This document shows, piece after piece, positions 33,892 through 43,638 of a DNA stretch of 64,000 nt (positions within the stretch are counted from its first letter, which is position 1; the number at the start of each line of letters is the position of its first letter). The notes beneath the pieces were generated by a model that was not told where the DNA came from, made no database searches, and saw only the letters and a list, made by a program, of their open reading frames with translations. The stretch covers positions 23,406 to 87,405 of the forward strand of contig CAZJAH010000007.1 in assembly GCA_964544155.1 (NCBI GenBank). The letters run 5' to 3'. The position numbers were made by a program, and so were the translations under genes. Source of the DNA: CAZJAH01 sp964544155 (GTDB taxonomy: Bacteria; Bacteroidota; Ignavibacteria; Kapaibacteriales; UBA2268).

Positions 33892-35436
33892 CTAAGCTCG
33901 CCAGTATTCCCTGTCGAGGCTGCGGTACTGTATGGCTTCGCTAATGTGTTCGGGTTTTATCATTTCGATACCCTGAAGGTCGGCAATTGTACGCGATACC
34001 TTGAGTATCCTGTCGTAAGCCCTGGCGGATAATCCCAGCCTTGTCATGGCCGTTTTCAGCAGCTCGGCGGAACTGCTGTCCAGCGCGCAGTATTTACGAA
34101 TCATTGATGATGACATATCGGCATTTTTATATATGCCGTAAAGTCCGTCGAATCGCCGCTGCTGCAACTGCCTTGCGCGGATAACTCTTTCTCTGACTTT
34201 TTCGGATTTTTCTCCGACCCTGCTGTCAGAAAGCTCTTTATAATTGACAGCCGGAACTTCTACGTGAATGTCGATTCTATCAAGCAGCGGGCCGGAAATC
34301 TTACCTGAATATCTCTGTATTTGCGGCGGAGAGCAAGTACATTCTTTGTTCGGGTCGCCGAAATTTCCGCATGGACAGGGATTCATACTGCACACCAGCA
34401 TGAAATTCGCCGGATACTCGACTGTGAGCTTCGTCCTGGATATGGTGATCACTTTGTCCTCAAGGGGCTGGCGGAGCACTTCAAGCACGTTGCGCGCGAA
34501 TTCAGGCAGCTCATCCAAAAAGAGCACACCATGATGTGCAAGGGATATTTCGCCCGGCCTTATCTTATTCATACCGCCTCCCACAAGCGCGGCATCGGAG
34601 ATTGTGTGGTGGGGCGATCTGAACGGCCTGACCCCTACTATCGCCCTGCCGGCTGGAAGTATTCCTGAAACTGAATGAATTTTCGTTGTTTCCAGTGATT
34701 CATCAAGTGACATAGGCGGCAGCACTGTCGGTATCCTTTTGGCGAGCATTGTTTTGCCCGATCCGGGAGGGCCGATCATGAGCAGATTGTGTCCGCCTGC
34801 TGCTGCAACCTCAAGAGACCTCTTTACGTTTTCCTGGCCTTTTACATCAGAAAGATCAAGGTTAAAAAAATTTTCCTGCTCCCTGAAGAGATTCTCCACA
34901 TCAATTTTTAATGGCTCGATATCAATATCATTGTTCAGATAGGATACAGTATCCCTTAGGCTAACTACCGGAATAACATCGATACCTTTTACCAGGGCGG
35001 CTTCTTCGGCATTTTCTTTAGGGAGTATGATCCTCTCAAAGCCATTCTTTTTGGCTGTCATGGAAATAGATAGTATCCCGTGTACGGGCCTGAGAGTGCC
35101 TTCAAGCGATAGCTCGCCGAGTATAAGGGTTTTATCCGCTTTATCCTGTTCCAGAATACCGAGAGAAGTCAGTATTCCTATAGCGAGCGGCAGGTCAAAG
35201 CCGGAGCCTTCCTTGCGTACATCCGCCGGAGCCAGGTTAACGGTGATCTTCTTGCTTGGGAAGACAAATTGAGAGTTCTTAATAGCTGCCGTGACTCTTT
35301 CACGTGATTCTTTAACTGCGGAATCGGGCAGCCCGACAATGGAGAATGCCGGTACCTGATTATCCAGATGAGTTTCTATATCTACCAAAAACGCGTCAAT
35401 TCCGTGTACTGATGCCGAGTAGAGATGCGAGTACAT
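33892..35436 (-). CDS. comM: YifB/ComM family magnesium-chelatase-like AAA+ ATPase
   Basis: ComM is a hexameric helicase that aids integration of incoming DNA in natural transformation. The 514 residues contain an N-terminal Lon-like fold region (HLDNQVPAFSIVGLPDSAVK), the Walker A block IGPPGSGKTMLAKRIP near residue 218, Walker B with GVLFLDELPEF, and a cysteine cluster (CSMNPCPCGNFGDPNKECTC). The C-terminal helical domain is complete (SARAYDRILKVSRTIADLQG). It is present in many species that are not known to be competent, so competence is not shown by it alone. Confidence 0.9.
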   Translation of the reverse strand: MYSHLYSASVHGIDAFLVDIETHLDNQVPAFSIVGLPDSAVKESRERVTAAIKNSQFVFPSKKITVNLAPADVRKEGSGFDLPLAIGILTSLGILEQDKADKTLILGELSLEGTLRPVHGILSISMTAKKNGFERIILPKENAEEAALVKGIDVIPVVSLRDTVSYLNNDIDIEPLKIDVENLFREQENFFNLDLSDVKGQENVKRSLEVAAAGGHNLLMIGPPGSGKTMLAKRIPTVLPPMSLDESLETTKIHSVSGILPAGRAIVGVRPFRSPHHTISDAALVGGGMNKIRPGEISLAHHGVLFLDELPEFARNVLEVLRQPLEDKVITISRTKLTVEYPANFMLVCSMNPCPCGNFGDPNKECTCSPPQIQRYSGKISGPLLDRIDIHVEVPAVNYKELSDSRVGEKSEKVRERVIRARQLQQRRFDGLYGIYKNADMSSSMIRKYCALDSSSAELLKTAMTRLGLSARAYDRILKVSRTIADLQGIEMIKPEHISEAIQYRSLDREYWRA

Positions 35437-35526
35437 TATATGCCTTCAAATAGAAAATAGTTTTAGGCAAATATAATCCCTTCCCGCTTAATAGCAAAAA
35501 AGCTTTAAAAATTATTCAAATAAATT

Positions 35527-35976
35527 TCAGGCGGATTTCTCTAATCCGACATCGAGTACTTCTTTCCTTAAATATAAAAGCAGATCAGTAGGAGTAACAA
35601 CTCCCAACAGGTTCATATCCCAATCCACAACAGGCAGGTAGTCGGTTTTGTACTTGGCGATCTTTTCAATTGCCTTCATGACACTGTCCTCTGGATACAA
35701 ATACTGAAACCCCGTAACGAGCATATCCTGGTAATCCAGTATCCTGTTGTCGGCGATCTCATCCATATTCGAGTTGAATTCGTACAACTGCCTGATTGAG
35801 TATTCTATCAGCTTTCTTTCTGTGATCATACCCACAAGCTTTGTGCCTTCGAGTACCGGCACGTGCCTTATGTTTTCATCACGCATAATGTTGTGAGCTT
35901 TTTTAACGGTAGAATTAATATCTACCGTAAAAAGGTCTCTGACCATTATTTCGGATATATTTGTTAGATTTGGCAT
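35527..35976 (-). CDS. CBS-domain pair protein
   Basis: The 149-residue soluble protein consists of two CBS motifs (about 5-60 and 78-140), each with the pattern of a strand, a helix and HVPVLEGTKLVGMITERKL or YLPVVDWDMNLLGVVTPTDL. CBS pairs bind adenosine nucleotides and regulate partner proteins. No partner is fused or adjacent. It is monocistronic. Confidence 0.85.
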   Translation of the reverse strand: MPNLTNISEIMVRDLFTVDINSTVKKAHNIMRDENIRHVPVLEGTKLVGMITERKLIEYSIRQLYEFNSNMDEIADNRILDYQDMLVTGFQYLYPEDSVMKAIEKIAKYKTDYLPVVDWDMNLLGVVTPTDLLLYLRKEVLDVGLEKSA

Positions 35977-36193
35977 ATAAGCCTCCTATTGCTGAAATTA
36001 TAAATCATGTCAATATTTATGTTAAATTGATAATAGCGCTTCCTTTAATAATAAGCTGTATTTTAAGAAAAATAATTCTAAAAAAAAATTAATATTTCGA
36101 AAAAAATAAATAACATCCCTGTGCGCAATATTTTTTATATATTGCAATTTCGTGTAATGTTAATTTATATTCATAATAATTTATAATAAGATA

Positions 36194-36955
36194 ATGAAGC
36201 CTCTCGCGGAACTGGTCAATAATAATAATATTTTAGTTGTAGGGCATAGAGGATCTCCGGCAAAAGCTCCGGAAAATACCCTGCCTTCCGTTAAGAAAGC
36301 ACTTGAATCGGGCGTGGATATGATTGAAGTGGATATTCAGTTCACAGCCGATAATAAAATAGTAGCTCACCATGATCCCGAATTAGGCAGAGTATTCAGT
36401 GGAAAAGGCAAAATCGCTGATATGAGTTATCAAGAGCTATCGAGATATAATAAAGGACAATGGGACGGGCAGAATTTTGACGGAATAAATATCCCGCTAC
36501 TTGATGAAGTCATAAATACCATCAGAGACAAGGCATATCTGAACATAGAAATAAAAGACCTGCCCTCGGCAGACATCTCATATATAAGCCTCATTGTGGA
36601 GGAAGTAGAAAAAAACCAATACCTTGATAATACCCTGTTCGGTTCATTTAGTGAAGATATAATTAAGTGCCTAAAGCAGATCAACCCGGATATTAAAACC
36701 GCCTCTATTTTTCCTCCAGGCAGCGCCAGGACGCTTTCAGATATTCATAAGAATACCGGCTGCGAAGTTTTTATTTGTTCGATTTTCGAATTAAATGAAG
36801 AATTAGCCGCTGAAGCACTGCATAGAAATATATTCGTTGGGGTTTACGGAGTTTATGATAAAAAAACCCTTGAAATTGCCCTAAAAAATAACGTAAAAGC
36901 CATTGCTACCGATGACCCCGATAAAGTTATCACATTACTTCAGAACAATAAATAA
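36194..36955 (+). CDS. Glycerophosphodiester phosphodiesterase
   Basis: Hydrolyses glycerophosphodiesters to glycerol 3-phosphate and an alcohol. The 253-residue TIM-barrel protein has the catalytic and metal-binding motifs: GHRGSPAKAPENT (His18, Arg19), MIEVDIQFT (Glu and Asp metal ligands), HHDPELGR (the second catalytic His) and NIEIKD. There is no signal peptide, so it acts in the cytoplasm. It stands alone. A TATATTGC element lies about 50 bases ahead of it, with no good TTTG partner. Confidence 0.88.
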   Translation: MKPLAELVNNNNILVVGHRGSPAKAPENTLPSVKKALESGVDMIEVDIQFTADNKIVAHHDPELGRVFSGKGKIADMSYQELSRYNKGQWDGQNFDGINIPLLDEVINTIRDKAYLNIEIKDLPSADISYISLIVEEVEKNQYLDNTLFGSFSEDIIKCLKQINPDIKTASIFPPGSARTLSDIHKNTGCEVFICSIFELNEELAAEALHRNIFVGVYGVYDKKTLEIALKNNVKAIATDDPDKVITLLQNNK

Positions 36956-37151
36956 TTAATTGTTTTTCATTTACGCCTCTTTGTTAAATCCAGGTTAATG
37001 AAAAAAATGTAATATTTATTTGGAAATTTGGAAAATATTTCTATTTTATATAAAGAACAATGAAAGATAATTAATTAGTGAGCCTAAAACGATATTTCAT
37101 CAGATTATTGTAACCTTAAATCAATAAAATCGTTCTTTTAAATAAGATTTA

Positions 37152-37183
37152 TTTGGTCGGATTTAAATTATATTATATATTGC
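37152..37183 (+). promoter_or_regulatory. Possible Bacteroidota-type promoter of the DUF971-hutU operon
   Basis: TTTG at 37152-37155 and TATATTGC at 37176-37183 are 20 bases apart, close to TTTG-N19/20-TAnnTTTG with two mismatches in the downstream box. The operon starts 46 bases later. Confidence 0.4.
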
Positions 37184-37228
37184 GTTTCGTAAAAAAGCCG
37201 TAATTTTGAAATTATTACTGCTTTGTGC

Positions 37229-37594
37229 ATGAAAAAAAGAATTGAAATGAAACCTAAAAACATTAAAAGAACGAAACCTTATTTAATTGAAGCCGAATGG
37301 CCCGACGGGTTCAGGGCAGTTATTAAACTTGAAAAGCTGAGAGCCGAGTGTCCCTGCGCTACATGTACGGGAGAGCAAATCGGCGATAAGGTCGTTCTGC
37401 CGGCATTCAAATCATTTAAAGAAGGGATGAACGAGCTTATAGAGCTGAAAAAGGTTGGGAATTATGCCATTTCGGCGGTTTGGGGTGACGGACATGACAC
37501 GGGAATTTATCCCTGGGAAGTTTTAAGGGACATATTTAACAAACACAAACTAAGCGATGAAGAGCTGAAGGAATTAGAGGAGAAGTACGGTTGA
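37229..37594 (+). CDS. DUF971 domain protein
   Basis: About 121 residues from the ATG at 37229. An upstream TTG or an ATG at 37247 are alternative starts, and none has a clear ribosome binding site. The domain matches DUF971, also seen at the N-terminus of gamma-butyrobetaine hydroxylases: AEWPDGFRAVIKLEKLRAEC with the CPCATC cysteine motif and the final GIYPWEVLRDI block. Role unknown. The stop overlaps the hutU start codon (TGATG), so the two are translationally coupled. Confidence 0.8.
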   Translation: MKKRIEMKPKNIKRTKPYLIEAEWPDGFRAVIKLEKLRAECPCATCTGEQIGDKVVLPAFKSFKEGMNELIELKKVGNYAISAVWGDGHDTGIYPWEVLRDIFNKHKLSDEELKELEEKYG

Positions 37595-39624
37595 TGGAAA
37601 AAGCAATTGCAGAAAATGATCTTGAAATGTTCAGGGAGGATATTAAAAGAGGAATACCCGATGAGCTTCCTCCTGCAAAAAAAAGAGATGAAAACGTTAG
37701 CCACGCACCCAAAAGAAAAGATATATTAAATGAAGAAGAAAAAAGATTAGCGCTTAAGAACGCATTACGGTACTTTGACAAAAAACATCATGAAGAGCTC
37801 GCTCCCGAATTCGCGAGGGAATTAAAAGATTACGGCAGAATCTATATGTACAGGTTAATGCCTGATTATAAGATCAGCGCCCGCAGGATCGACGATTTCC
37901 CTCATAATTCGAAGCAGGCTGCCGCCATAATGCTCATGCTGAGCAATAATCTGGACTACGCTGTCGCTCAGCACCCGAATGAGCTTATTACTTATGGCGG
38001 CAATGGCGCTGTATTTCAGAACTGGGCACAGTACAGGCTCACAATGAAGTACCTCTCGGAAATGACAAACGAGCAGACGCTTGTCCTATACTCAGGGCAT
38101 CCGCTGGGATTATTCCCGTCACATAAGGACGCCCCGAGGGTAGTTGTTACAAACGGTATGGTAATACCCAATTACTCGGCCCAGGACCACTGGGAAAAGT
38201 TCAACGCGTTGGGAGTGTCACAGTACGGACAGATGACAGCCGGCTCATTCATGTACATAGGCCCGCAGGGCATAGTGCACGGCACTACCATTACGATATT
38301 GAACGCTGGCAGGCTGCACGGCGGCGGCAGCCTTGCAGGCAGGCTATTCGTTACTTCCGGGCTCGGCGGGATGTCAGGCGCGCAGTCGAAAGCTGCCGTT
38401 ATCGCCGGCGCGGTGGGAGTAATCGCTGAGATTAACCCCGCGGCCGTACAGAAAAGGCATGTACAGGGCTGGGTAGACGAAGTTTACACGGACCTTGACA
38501 AATTGATCGTAAGAATTAAATCGGCAAAGCTTCAGAAAGAAGCAGTTTCCATTGCTTACCAGGGTAATATTGTCGATCTCTGGGAAAAACTGCTCGAGGA
38601 GAATACAATAGTAGAACTTGGCTCTGACCAGACATCACTGCATAATCCATGGTCGGGTGGATACTATCCGGCAGGCCTGACATTCGAAGAATCAAACAGG
38701 ATGATGGCCGAAGAGCCTGAAAAATTCCGCGATATAGTGAAGCAGTCTCTCAGGAGACAAGTAAAAGCCATTAACGGGCTTGCGGAAAAAGGGATGTATT
38801 TCTGGGATTATGGGAACGCTTTCCTGCTCGAAGCCGGAAGGGCCGGAGCAGACGTATTCAAAGAAGGATCTTCCAAATTCCGGTATCCTTCATATGTAGA
38901 AGACATTATGGGCCCTATGTGCTTTGATTTTGGTTTCGGGCCGTTCAGATGGGTGTGTACTTCATCTGATCCTGAAGACCTCGCAAAGACTGACTCTATT
39001 GCTGCTAAGGTTATTAGGGAAATGCTCGGGGAAGCTCCGGTGGAAATAAAACAGCAGCTTGAAGATAATCTGCGCTGGATAGAGCAGGCAGCCGATAATA
39101 AAATGGTAGTTGGGTCACAGGCCAGGATATTATACGCAGATGCAGAAGGCCGGATCAAGATAGCAAAAGCTTTTAATGATGCTATCAAAAACGGTGAATT
39201 AAAAGCACCTGTGGTCCTCGGAAGGGATCACCACGACGTATCCGGTACAGATTCCCCTTACAGGGAAACGGCCAATATATACGACGGCTCGATGTTTACA
39301 GCCGATATGGCCATTCAGAATGTTATTGGCGACAGTTTCCGCGGCGCTACCTGGGTATCCATTCATAATGGCGGCGGCGTCGGCTGGGGTGAAGTCATCA
39401 ATGGCGGATTCGGAATGGTACTGGACGGAAGCGAAGATGCTGAGAGAAGGCTTAAAAGCATGCTCCACTGGGACGTGAATAACGGTATCAGCAGAAGAAG
39501 CTGGGCCAGAAATGAAGGAGCTATATTCAGCATTAAAAGAGCGATGGAAGCAGAGCCGCGCTTGAAAGTGACTTTGCCTAATATTGCCGACGAGTTAGTG
39601 ATTGAAAAAGCTTTAATGAGATAA
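37594..39624 (+). CDS. hutU: Urocanate hydratase
   Basis: Converts urocanate to imidazolonepropionate, the second step of histidine degradation, using a tightly bound NAD+. At about 676 residues it is the long form, as in eukaryotes and some bacteria, rather than the 555-residue form. Conserved parts are seen: QNWAQYRLTMKYLSEMT near the N-terminus, GSLAGRLFVTSGLGGMSGAQ in the NAD-binding domain, CFDFGFGPFRWVCTS near the active site, and GRDHHDVSGTDSPYRET with HNGGGVGWGE near the C-terminus. I take the ATG at 37594, and a TTG one codon upstream is also possible. No hutH, hutI or hutG is in the window. Confidence 0.92.
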   Translation: MEKAIAENDLEMFREDIKRGIPDELPPAKKRDENVSHAPKRKDILNEEEKRLALKNALRYFDKKHHEELAPEFARELKDYGRIYMYRLMPDYKISARRIDDFPHNSKQAAAIMLMLSNNLDYAVAQHPNELITYGGNGAVFQNWAQYRLTMKYLSEMTNEQTLVLYSGHPLGLFPSHKDAPRVVVTNGMVIPNYSAQDHWEKFNALGVSQYGQMTAGSFMYIGPQGIVHGTTITILNAGRLHGGGSLAGRLFVTSGLGGMSGAQSKAAVIAGAVGVIAEINPAAVQKRHVQGWVDEVYTDLDKLIVRIKSAKLQKEAVSIAYQGNIVDLWEKLLEENTIVELGSDQTSLHNPWSGGYYPAGLTFEESNRMMAEEPEKFRDIVKQSLRRQVKAINGLAEKGMYFWDYGNAFLLEAGRAGADVFKEGSSKFRYPSYVEDIMGPMCFDFGFGPFRWVCTSSDPEDLAKTDSIAAKVIREMLGEAPVEIKQQLEDNLRWIEQAADNKMVVGSQARILYADAEGRIKIAKAFNDAIKNGELKAPVVLGRDHHDVSGTDSPYRETANIYDGSMFTADMAIQNVIGDSFRGATWVSIHNGGGVGWGEVINGGFGMVLDGSEDAERRLKSMLHWDVNNGISRRSWARNEGAIFSIKRAMEAEPRLKVTLPNIADELVIEKALMR

Positions 39625-39942
39625 GTTAATTTATGGCATGATTATTTTACTTAGTTAAAGCCAGATTATTTTATGACAATTTGACAAAAGCATTACAAAA
39701 TTGTAACTTTTTTAGTTAAATTAAGTCTACATGACTAATCGGAACTAAAGAAAATTGAATAGTTTTTAATTGTGGCTTAAGCAGGAGGTATATGACCGCT
39801 TTCTACGAATTAATTAAAAATAAACGATTTACGAGATATGGTGAACGAAATGAAAACGGGAATTAACGATAAAGCAGTTGAAAAAAAAGAGAAAAAAATT
39901 GGAAATGGCCACAATTATGAAACTTCTCAAAGGAGGGATATT
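39625..39942 (+). other. Leader region of the second sigma factor
   Basis: 318 bases without a long gene. It is AT-rich from 39625 to 39780 and then holds a 24-codon ORF with a strong ribosome binding site. A weak in-frame extension of the sigma factor from 39838 is possible. Confidence 0.5.
39792..39866 (+). CDS. 24-codon leader ORF ahead of a sigma factor
   Basis: AGGAGG at 39783-39788 stands just ahead of an ATG at 39792. The frame encodes 24 residues (MTAFYELIKNKRFTRYGERN...) and stops at 39866, 77 bases before the sigma-factor start. The good ribosome binding site argues for translation. It could be a regulatory leader peptide or a small protein. Confidence 0.4.
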   Translation: MTAFYELIKNKRFTRYGERNENGN

Positions 39943-40500
39943 ATGGATTTAGCTTTGCAGATTGAGAATCTTTTCAGGACCGACAGAAAAAAGTTTCTCG
40001 GCTTCATAAGGCAGAGAGTCAGAAGCCAGGAAGAAGCTGAAGATATTTTGCAGGATGTTTTTACTAATGTTCTTGCAGCTTCAGCAAACGTTCAGAAACC
40101 TATCGAAAATATAGCATCCTGGGTTTTTACAGCTGTAAGGAACAGGATCATTGATTCATACAGGAAGAAAAGAGCTGAAACTTTTTCGGATATGCAGACA
40201 CCGGGCCAGGCTGAAGACGGTGTGGATACTTTCGAGAATTTCCTCGGTGACGCGTCAAGCAGCCCCGAAAGTGATCTTCTCAGAAAAACCATCTGGCAAT
40301 CGGTACAGGACGGACTTAAAGAACTGCCCAATGAACAAAGGGAAGTTTTCGTTAAGAATGAATTTGAAGGAATTTCATTTCGAGAAATGTCCGAAGAAAC
40401 CGGTGTTAACATAAACACACTGCTGGCTCGCAAGCGTTACGCTGTACTTCATTTACGCAAGAAACTGAAAGAGCTTTACAGATCAGTAAATGAAAACTAA
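39943..40500 (+). CDS. ECF-type RNA polymerase sigma factor
   Basis: I take the ATG at 39943 because AAGGAGG lies 6 bases upstream. An ATG at 39838 would add 35 lysine-rich residues without a ribosome binding site. The 185 residues show region 2 (VRSQEEAEDILQDVFTNVLA and SWVFTAVRNRIIDSYRKKR) and region 4 (LKELPNEQREVFVKNEFEGI and TLLARKRYAVLHLRKKL). No anti-sigma gene follows: a terminator comes 28 bases after the stop, and the next genes are on the other strand. Regulation may instead act through the leader ORF. Confidence 0.88.
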   Translation: MDLALQIENLFRTDRKKFLGFIRQRVRSQEEAEDILQDVFTNVLAASANVQKPIENIASWVFTAVRNRIIDSYRKKRAETFSDMQTPGQAEDGVDTFENFLGDASSSPESDLLRKTIWQSVQDGLKELPNEQREVFVKNEFEGISFREMSEETGVNINTLLARKRYAVLHLRKKLKELYRSVNEN

Positions 40501-40527
40501 AAGTTTACAGCTTTTAATTATATATTA

Positions 40528-40558
40528 GCCGCCTTTAAATCAAAGGCGGCTTTTTATT
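40528..40558 (+). terminator. Terminator after the second ECF sigma gene
   Basis: A perfect 9-bp stem GCCGCCTTT/AAAGGCGGC with a 5-base loop and T5. Confidence 0.92.
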
Positions 40559-40706
40559 TGTGACATTTTGTCATTGTCATTATGGCATTGTTTCCTGCAA
40601 TTATGACTGTTTAATAATGTATCGAGGCTTTCAGTATCAACCGCGCCGGCATTTTGAACTAAAATAATTAAAAACGCGGCAGTAAATAGCAAAAATTCTT
40701 TTCATT

Positions 40707-41153
40707 TTACCCTATACCTTTCTTAAGAAACTCTTTTACCCTGAAACGGAAGTCATGGGTGCTGCCTGTATAGAATAAATCATCAAGGCCGGATTCAACA
40801 ATACTGACTTCGATAAACTCGTATTTTTCAATGTTGGACACATTTCTCGTCAGTATTCGTGCTGCTTTTCTGGCATGGTTCATCAATGCCCTTTTAGAAG
40901 ATGGAATGCTGTCGGCTTTCAGGGTTATTGAGAGAAAATTGCCCGAAAAATCTCGGCCTGTGGAATATCCGCTACCGAGGGAAACATCATCAAAATATTT
41001 ACTTTGCTTAATTTCACTGAAAACTTCTTCGCGTGATTGTTTTAATTCAGGCGGCTTGCCGCCGTCAGGCCATTCCTCTGCGCATGAGATGATCATTAAA
41101 GTCAATAATGCAACAATAATAAGCGCTAACAATTTCACTATGGTCGACCTCAA
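40707..41153 (-). CDS. Small lipoprotein, function unknown
   Basis: The 148-residue protein begins with a hydrophobic signal and a lipobox ending in Cys24 (LMIISC), so it should be lipid-anchored. The mature part is charged, with predicted alternating helices and strands, and no family was recognised. It lies 68 bases after the vWA gene on the same strand and may be co-transcribed. Confidence 0.65.
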   Translation of the reverse strand: MRSTIVKLLALIIVALLTLMIISCAEEWPDGGKPPELKQSREEVFSEIKQSKYFDDVSLGSGYSTGRDFSGNFLSITLKADSIPSSKRALMNHARKAARILTRNVSNIEKYEFIEVSIVESGLDDLFYTGSTHDFRFRVKEFLKKGIG

Positions 41154-41221
41154 ATTTAATTAAAACTACTAGCTGTTTTTACGGTTAATCCTATATGTTA
41201 TTATATTGCCCTGCGGTTCTG

Positions 41222-43138
41222 CTACCTTAAAAGCACGATTTTCTCTGTGCCCCATTTATCTTTTGAGCGGTATTTAAGGAAGTAAATTCCTGACGGATAA
41301 TCCCTCAGATTTATAAGTTCCCTGCCGCCTGAGCGATAGCTTATCCTGCTGAGAATTTTTCCTCCAATATCAGTGAGGAAGAGTTCTTCAATTCCATCCA
41401 TAAATTCCACGTTAAGCTCACCCTTGCATGGATTAGGCCAGCATTTGAGCAAACTTTCATCCGTAAATGGATTTTCATCTTTATTCAGGATCTTGCCGGC
41501 TATGCCTTCGGCGTCGATTTCATTTTCACAGCCGGGTACTGTCGAGAATTGTTCTATTATTCTTACAAAAAGGTCATTCATGAATTCAACATCGTATTTG
41601 TCTGTTGATGGCTTTATATGGCTTTCGCCGATACCGCTGTCATCGGTAAGGAATACATATGTGCCGTTGGTTGCAAGCGCTAAAGATCGCAGCAGATACT
41701 CAGCGTTTTTCTCAATTCCCGAGCATGCCAGCGGTACTATCCTTATGCCCATTTTGGAAGCCAGAGCAGTTGTTTCCCTCAGCCTTGCCAGGTTTTCGGG
41801 TTTAGTATGAAGTTCCGCATCCAGTATTAGGAACATAATTCTCGCGATTGCTTTTTTGCTCCACTCGAATTCATTAACCGCACTTCTTAAGGCTATATCC
41901 ACAGCTTCGGGCATATCGCCGCCGCCCCGGGCATATTGTTTATTGATGAAATCACGGGTTTTATCTATAACTTCGGATAATTCGCTTTTTTCAAGTAAAA
42001 TATCGTCGCCTATATCCCTGTAGAAAAGGCTCCCAAGGCGTATATCCAGATCGCTCTTTTCAGCGGCGCGGGTGATAATGTCTTTAAGCTCGGCTTTCAG
42101 GTAGTCGATTTCATCGCCCATGGATCCCGTCGCGTCTACGGCAAAAAGTATATCCATGCTGCCGGGCATCTCGCAGTAGCTGTCTGAACGGATGATATTT
42201 ATCCTATCCTCAAATTTTTCCGCGTCTGCGTAAATGGTATTGCCTTTGTTATCATAAACAATGCTAAGGCCGGATTCTTCATTTTCATTGAATATGCCCT
42301 GCCAAAGCTCTGCTTTGCCTGTGTTATCGGTGCGAGCGGACCACAGAGTATCCCTCTGAGAATTAAGCAGATGTACTTCCGCGTCGGGCTTAGGGCGGCT
42401 GTCCCTGGTTAATAACTGTACGGTGTATCTGTGCCTTGGCGTAATTTTCCATTTTGAACTGAACTGGCTGAACTCATCACCGCTGAGGTCGTTCCAAAGG
42501 CCCCACTTACGGAAATCATTTACTTCGCCGGATGTGAGCTGCCCTGCCTGCCGCTCAAATCCGGAAGCCGATCCTAGAACTGTTTTTTCTTCCAGCCGCT
42601 CTTCTACCACTTCAATATAATCGGTTGTGATTTTGGTTCCGGCGGATCCATCTACAGGGCTTATTTCAGATTCTGTAGCAAAAGCGCTTACCATTGGCCT
42701 TGGTGATTTACTCATTTCTTCCACTTCTACTCCGGGAGGCAAATCGAATCTTCGAGGTTTGGGAATCAGCGTATTTACTTTACCATAATTCCTTTTGATT
42801 TTACCCGCAACTGTAGTTTTGTAAATAACAGAGTCGGGGACTGTTATGTCTTTCGTGAAATTATCCTTGATCGGCAATTCCTTTTCTGTTGTATCTGTTT
42901 CTACATAATACTTGTACGTGATTGTCACATTACCGGGAGAAGGCAGAGAGATCATGTAATGCCCGTTTCTGTCGCTGACCGCGCTGTAATGGGATTGTTT
43001 ATAGTATGAAATAACTTCAACTCCGGCCAAAGGCCTGCCTGATTGGCTTTTTACGGTGCCACTGAGAGTCAATTCATTTCCGGCAGGCAATTGAACAGCC
43101 AATAACGAAATGACCAGAAATAATAAAGCCTTCCTCAT
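41222..43138 (-). CDS. Secreted vWA-domain protein with T9SS sorting tail
   Basis: The 638-residue protein has a signal peptide (1-19). A carboxypeptidase-regulatory-like beta domain follows (about 24-100, LSGTVKSQSGRPLAGVEVIS). A von Willebrand A domain spans about 328-530, with the metal-site motif DATGS at 335-339 preceded by DILFAV. A T9SS type A tail (WPNPCKGELNVEF, then YPSGIYFLKY and KIVLLR) ends the protein. It should be exported by type IX secretion and held at the cell surface. vWA domains mostly bind other proteins or matrix, so adhesion is plausible but not shown. Confidence 0.85.
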   Translation of the reverse strand: MRKALLFLVISLLAVQLPAGNELTLSGTVKSQSGRPLAGVEVISYYKQSHYSAVSDRNGHYMISLPSPGNVTITYKYYVETDTTEKELPIKDNFTKDITVPDSVIYKTTVAGKIKRNYGKVNTLIPKPRRFDLPPGVEVEEMSKSPRPMVSAFATESEISPVDGSAGTKITTDYIEVVEERLEEKTVLGSASGFERQAGQLTSGEVNDFRKWGLWNDLSGDEFSQFSSKWKITPRHRYTVQLLTRDSRPKPDAEVHLLNSQRDTLWSARTDNTGKAELWQGIFNENEESGLSIVYDNKGNTIYADAEKFEDRINIIRSDSYCEMPGSMDILFAVDATGSMGDEIDYLKAELKDIITRAAEKSDLDIRLGSLFYRDIGDDILLEKSELSEVIDKTRDFINKQYARGGGDMPEAVDIALRSAVNEFEWSKKAIARIMFLILDAELHTKPENLARLRETTALASKMGIRIVPLACSGIEKNAEYLLRSLALATNGTYVFLTDDSGIGESHIKPSTDKYDVEFMNDLFVRIIEQFSTVPGCENEIDAEGIAGKILNKDENPFTDESLLKCWPNPCKGELNVEFMDGIEELFLTDIGGKILSRISYRSGGRELINLRDYPSGIYFLKYRSKDKWGTEKIVLLR

Positions 43139-43272
43139 AAGTTGCTCCTTTTTTGAAAAAAGAATTCTCTTTTATTAATTCAGACTAATTTACAGAGAAA
43201 AAGTTACTAATGAGGAAATAAAAAATGTTAAACAATCAGAGGTTAAAAATGACTGAGATTTTTTGCCGTATT

Positions 43273-43638
43273 TTATTTATCGAGTTTTTGCTTTGCTTGG
43301 CCCATCGCTCCTAAGTCCATTACATTAGCGTACCCCATATCCAACAGCGTTCTTTTAGCAATGCCCGATCTCCTTCCCGTTCGGCAGTATAAGGCAATGG
43401 GTATAGATTTATCCGGTACTTCATTTTTAATCTTACTGCCTATTTGGTTATACGGAATTAGAAGCGCGCCATCTATATGCCCCATTTTGAATTCCATATT
43501 CGTGCGTACATCAATAATTACAAGCTCTTCTTTTACCTGCGCTATCTCTTCCTTCGTTACAGCATCTGTACTGTCGTAGCTGCAGGCGTTAACGCTGAAA
43601 GCCGTAAATAAGACGAGGAATAATGTTATTCTAAACAT
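43273..43638 (-). CDS. Exported rhodanese-like domain protein
   Basis: The 121-residue protein has an N-terminal signal with a possible lipobox (VNAC, Cys19). One rhodanese domain follows: VIIDVRTNMEFKMGHIDGA and the active-site loop CRTGRRS with Cys85. Rhodaneses pass sulfane sulfur, and periplasmic single-domain forms often have unknown partners. It is monocistronic. Confidence 0.85.
   Translation of the reverse strand: MFRITLFLVLFTAFSVNACSYDSTDAVTKEEIAQVKEELVIIDVRTNMEFKMGHIDGALLIPYNQIGSKIKNEVPDKSIPIALYCRTGRRSGIAKRTLLDMGYANVMDLGAMGQAKQKLDK

Noticed and set aside
39838..39942. 35-residue N-terminal extension of the second sigma factor
   Set aside because: Lysine-rich and without a ribosome binding site, while the ATG at 39943 has a perfect AAGGAGG.
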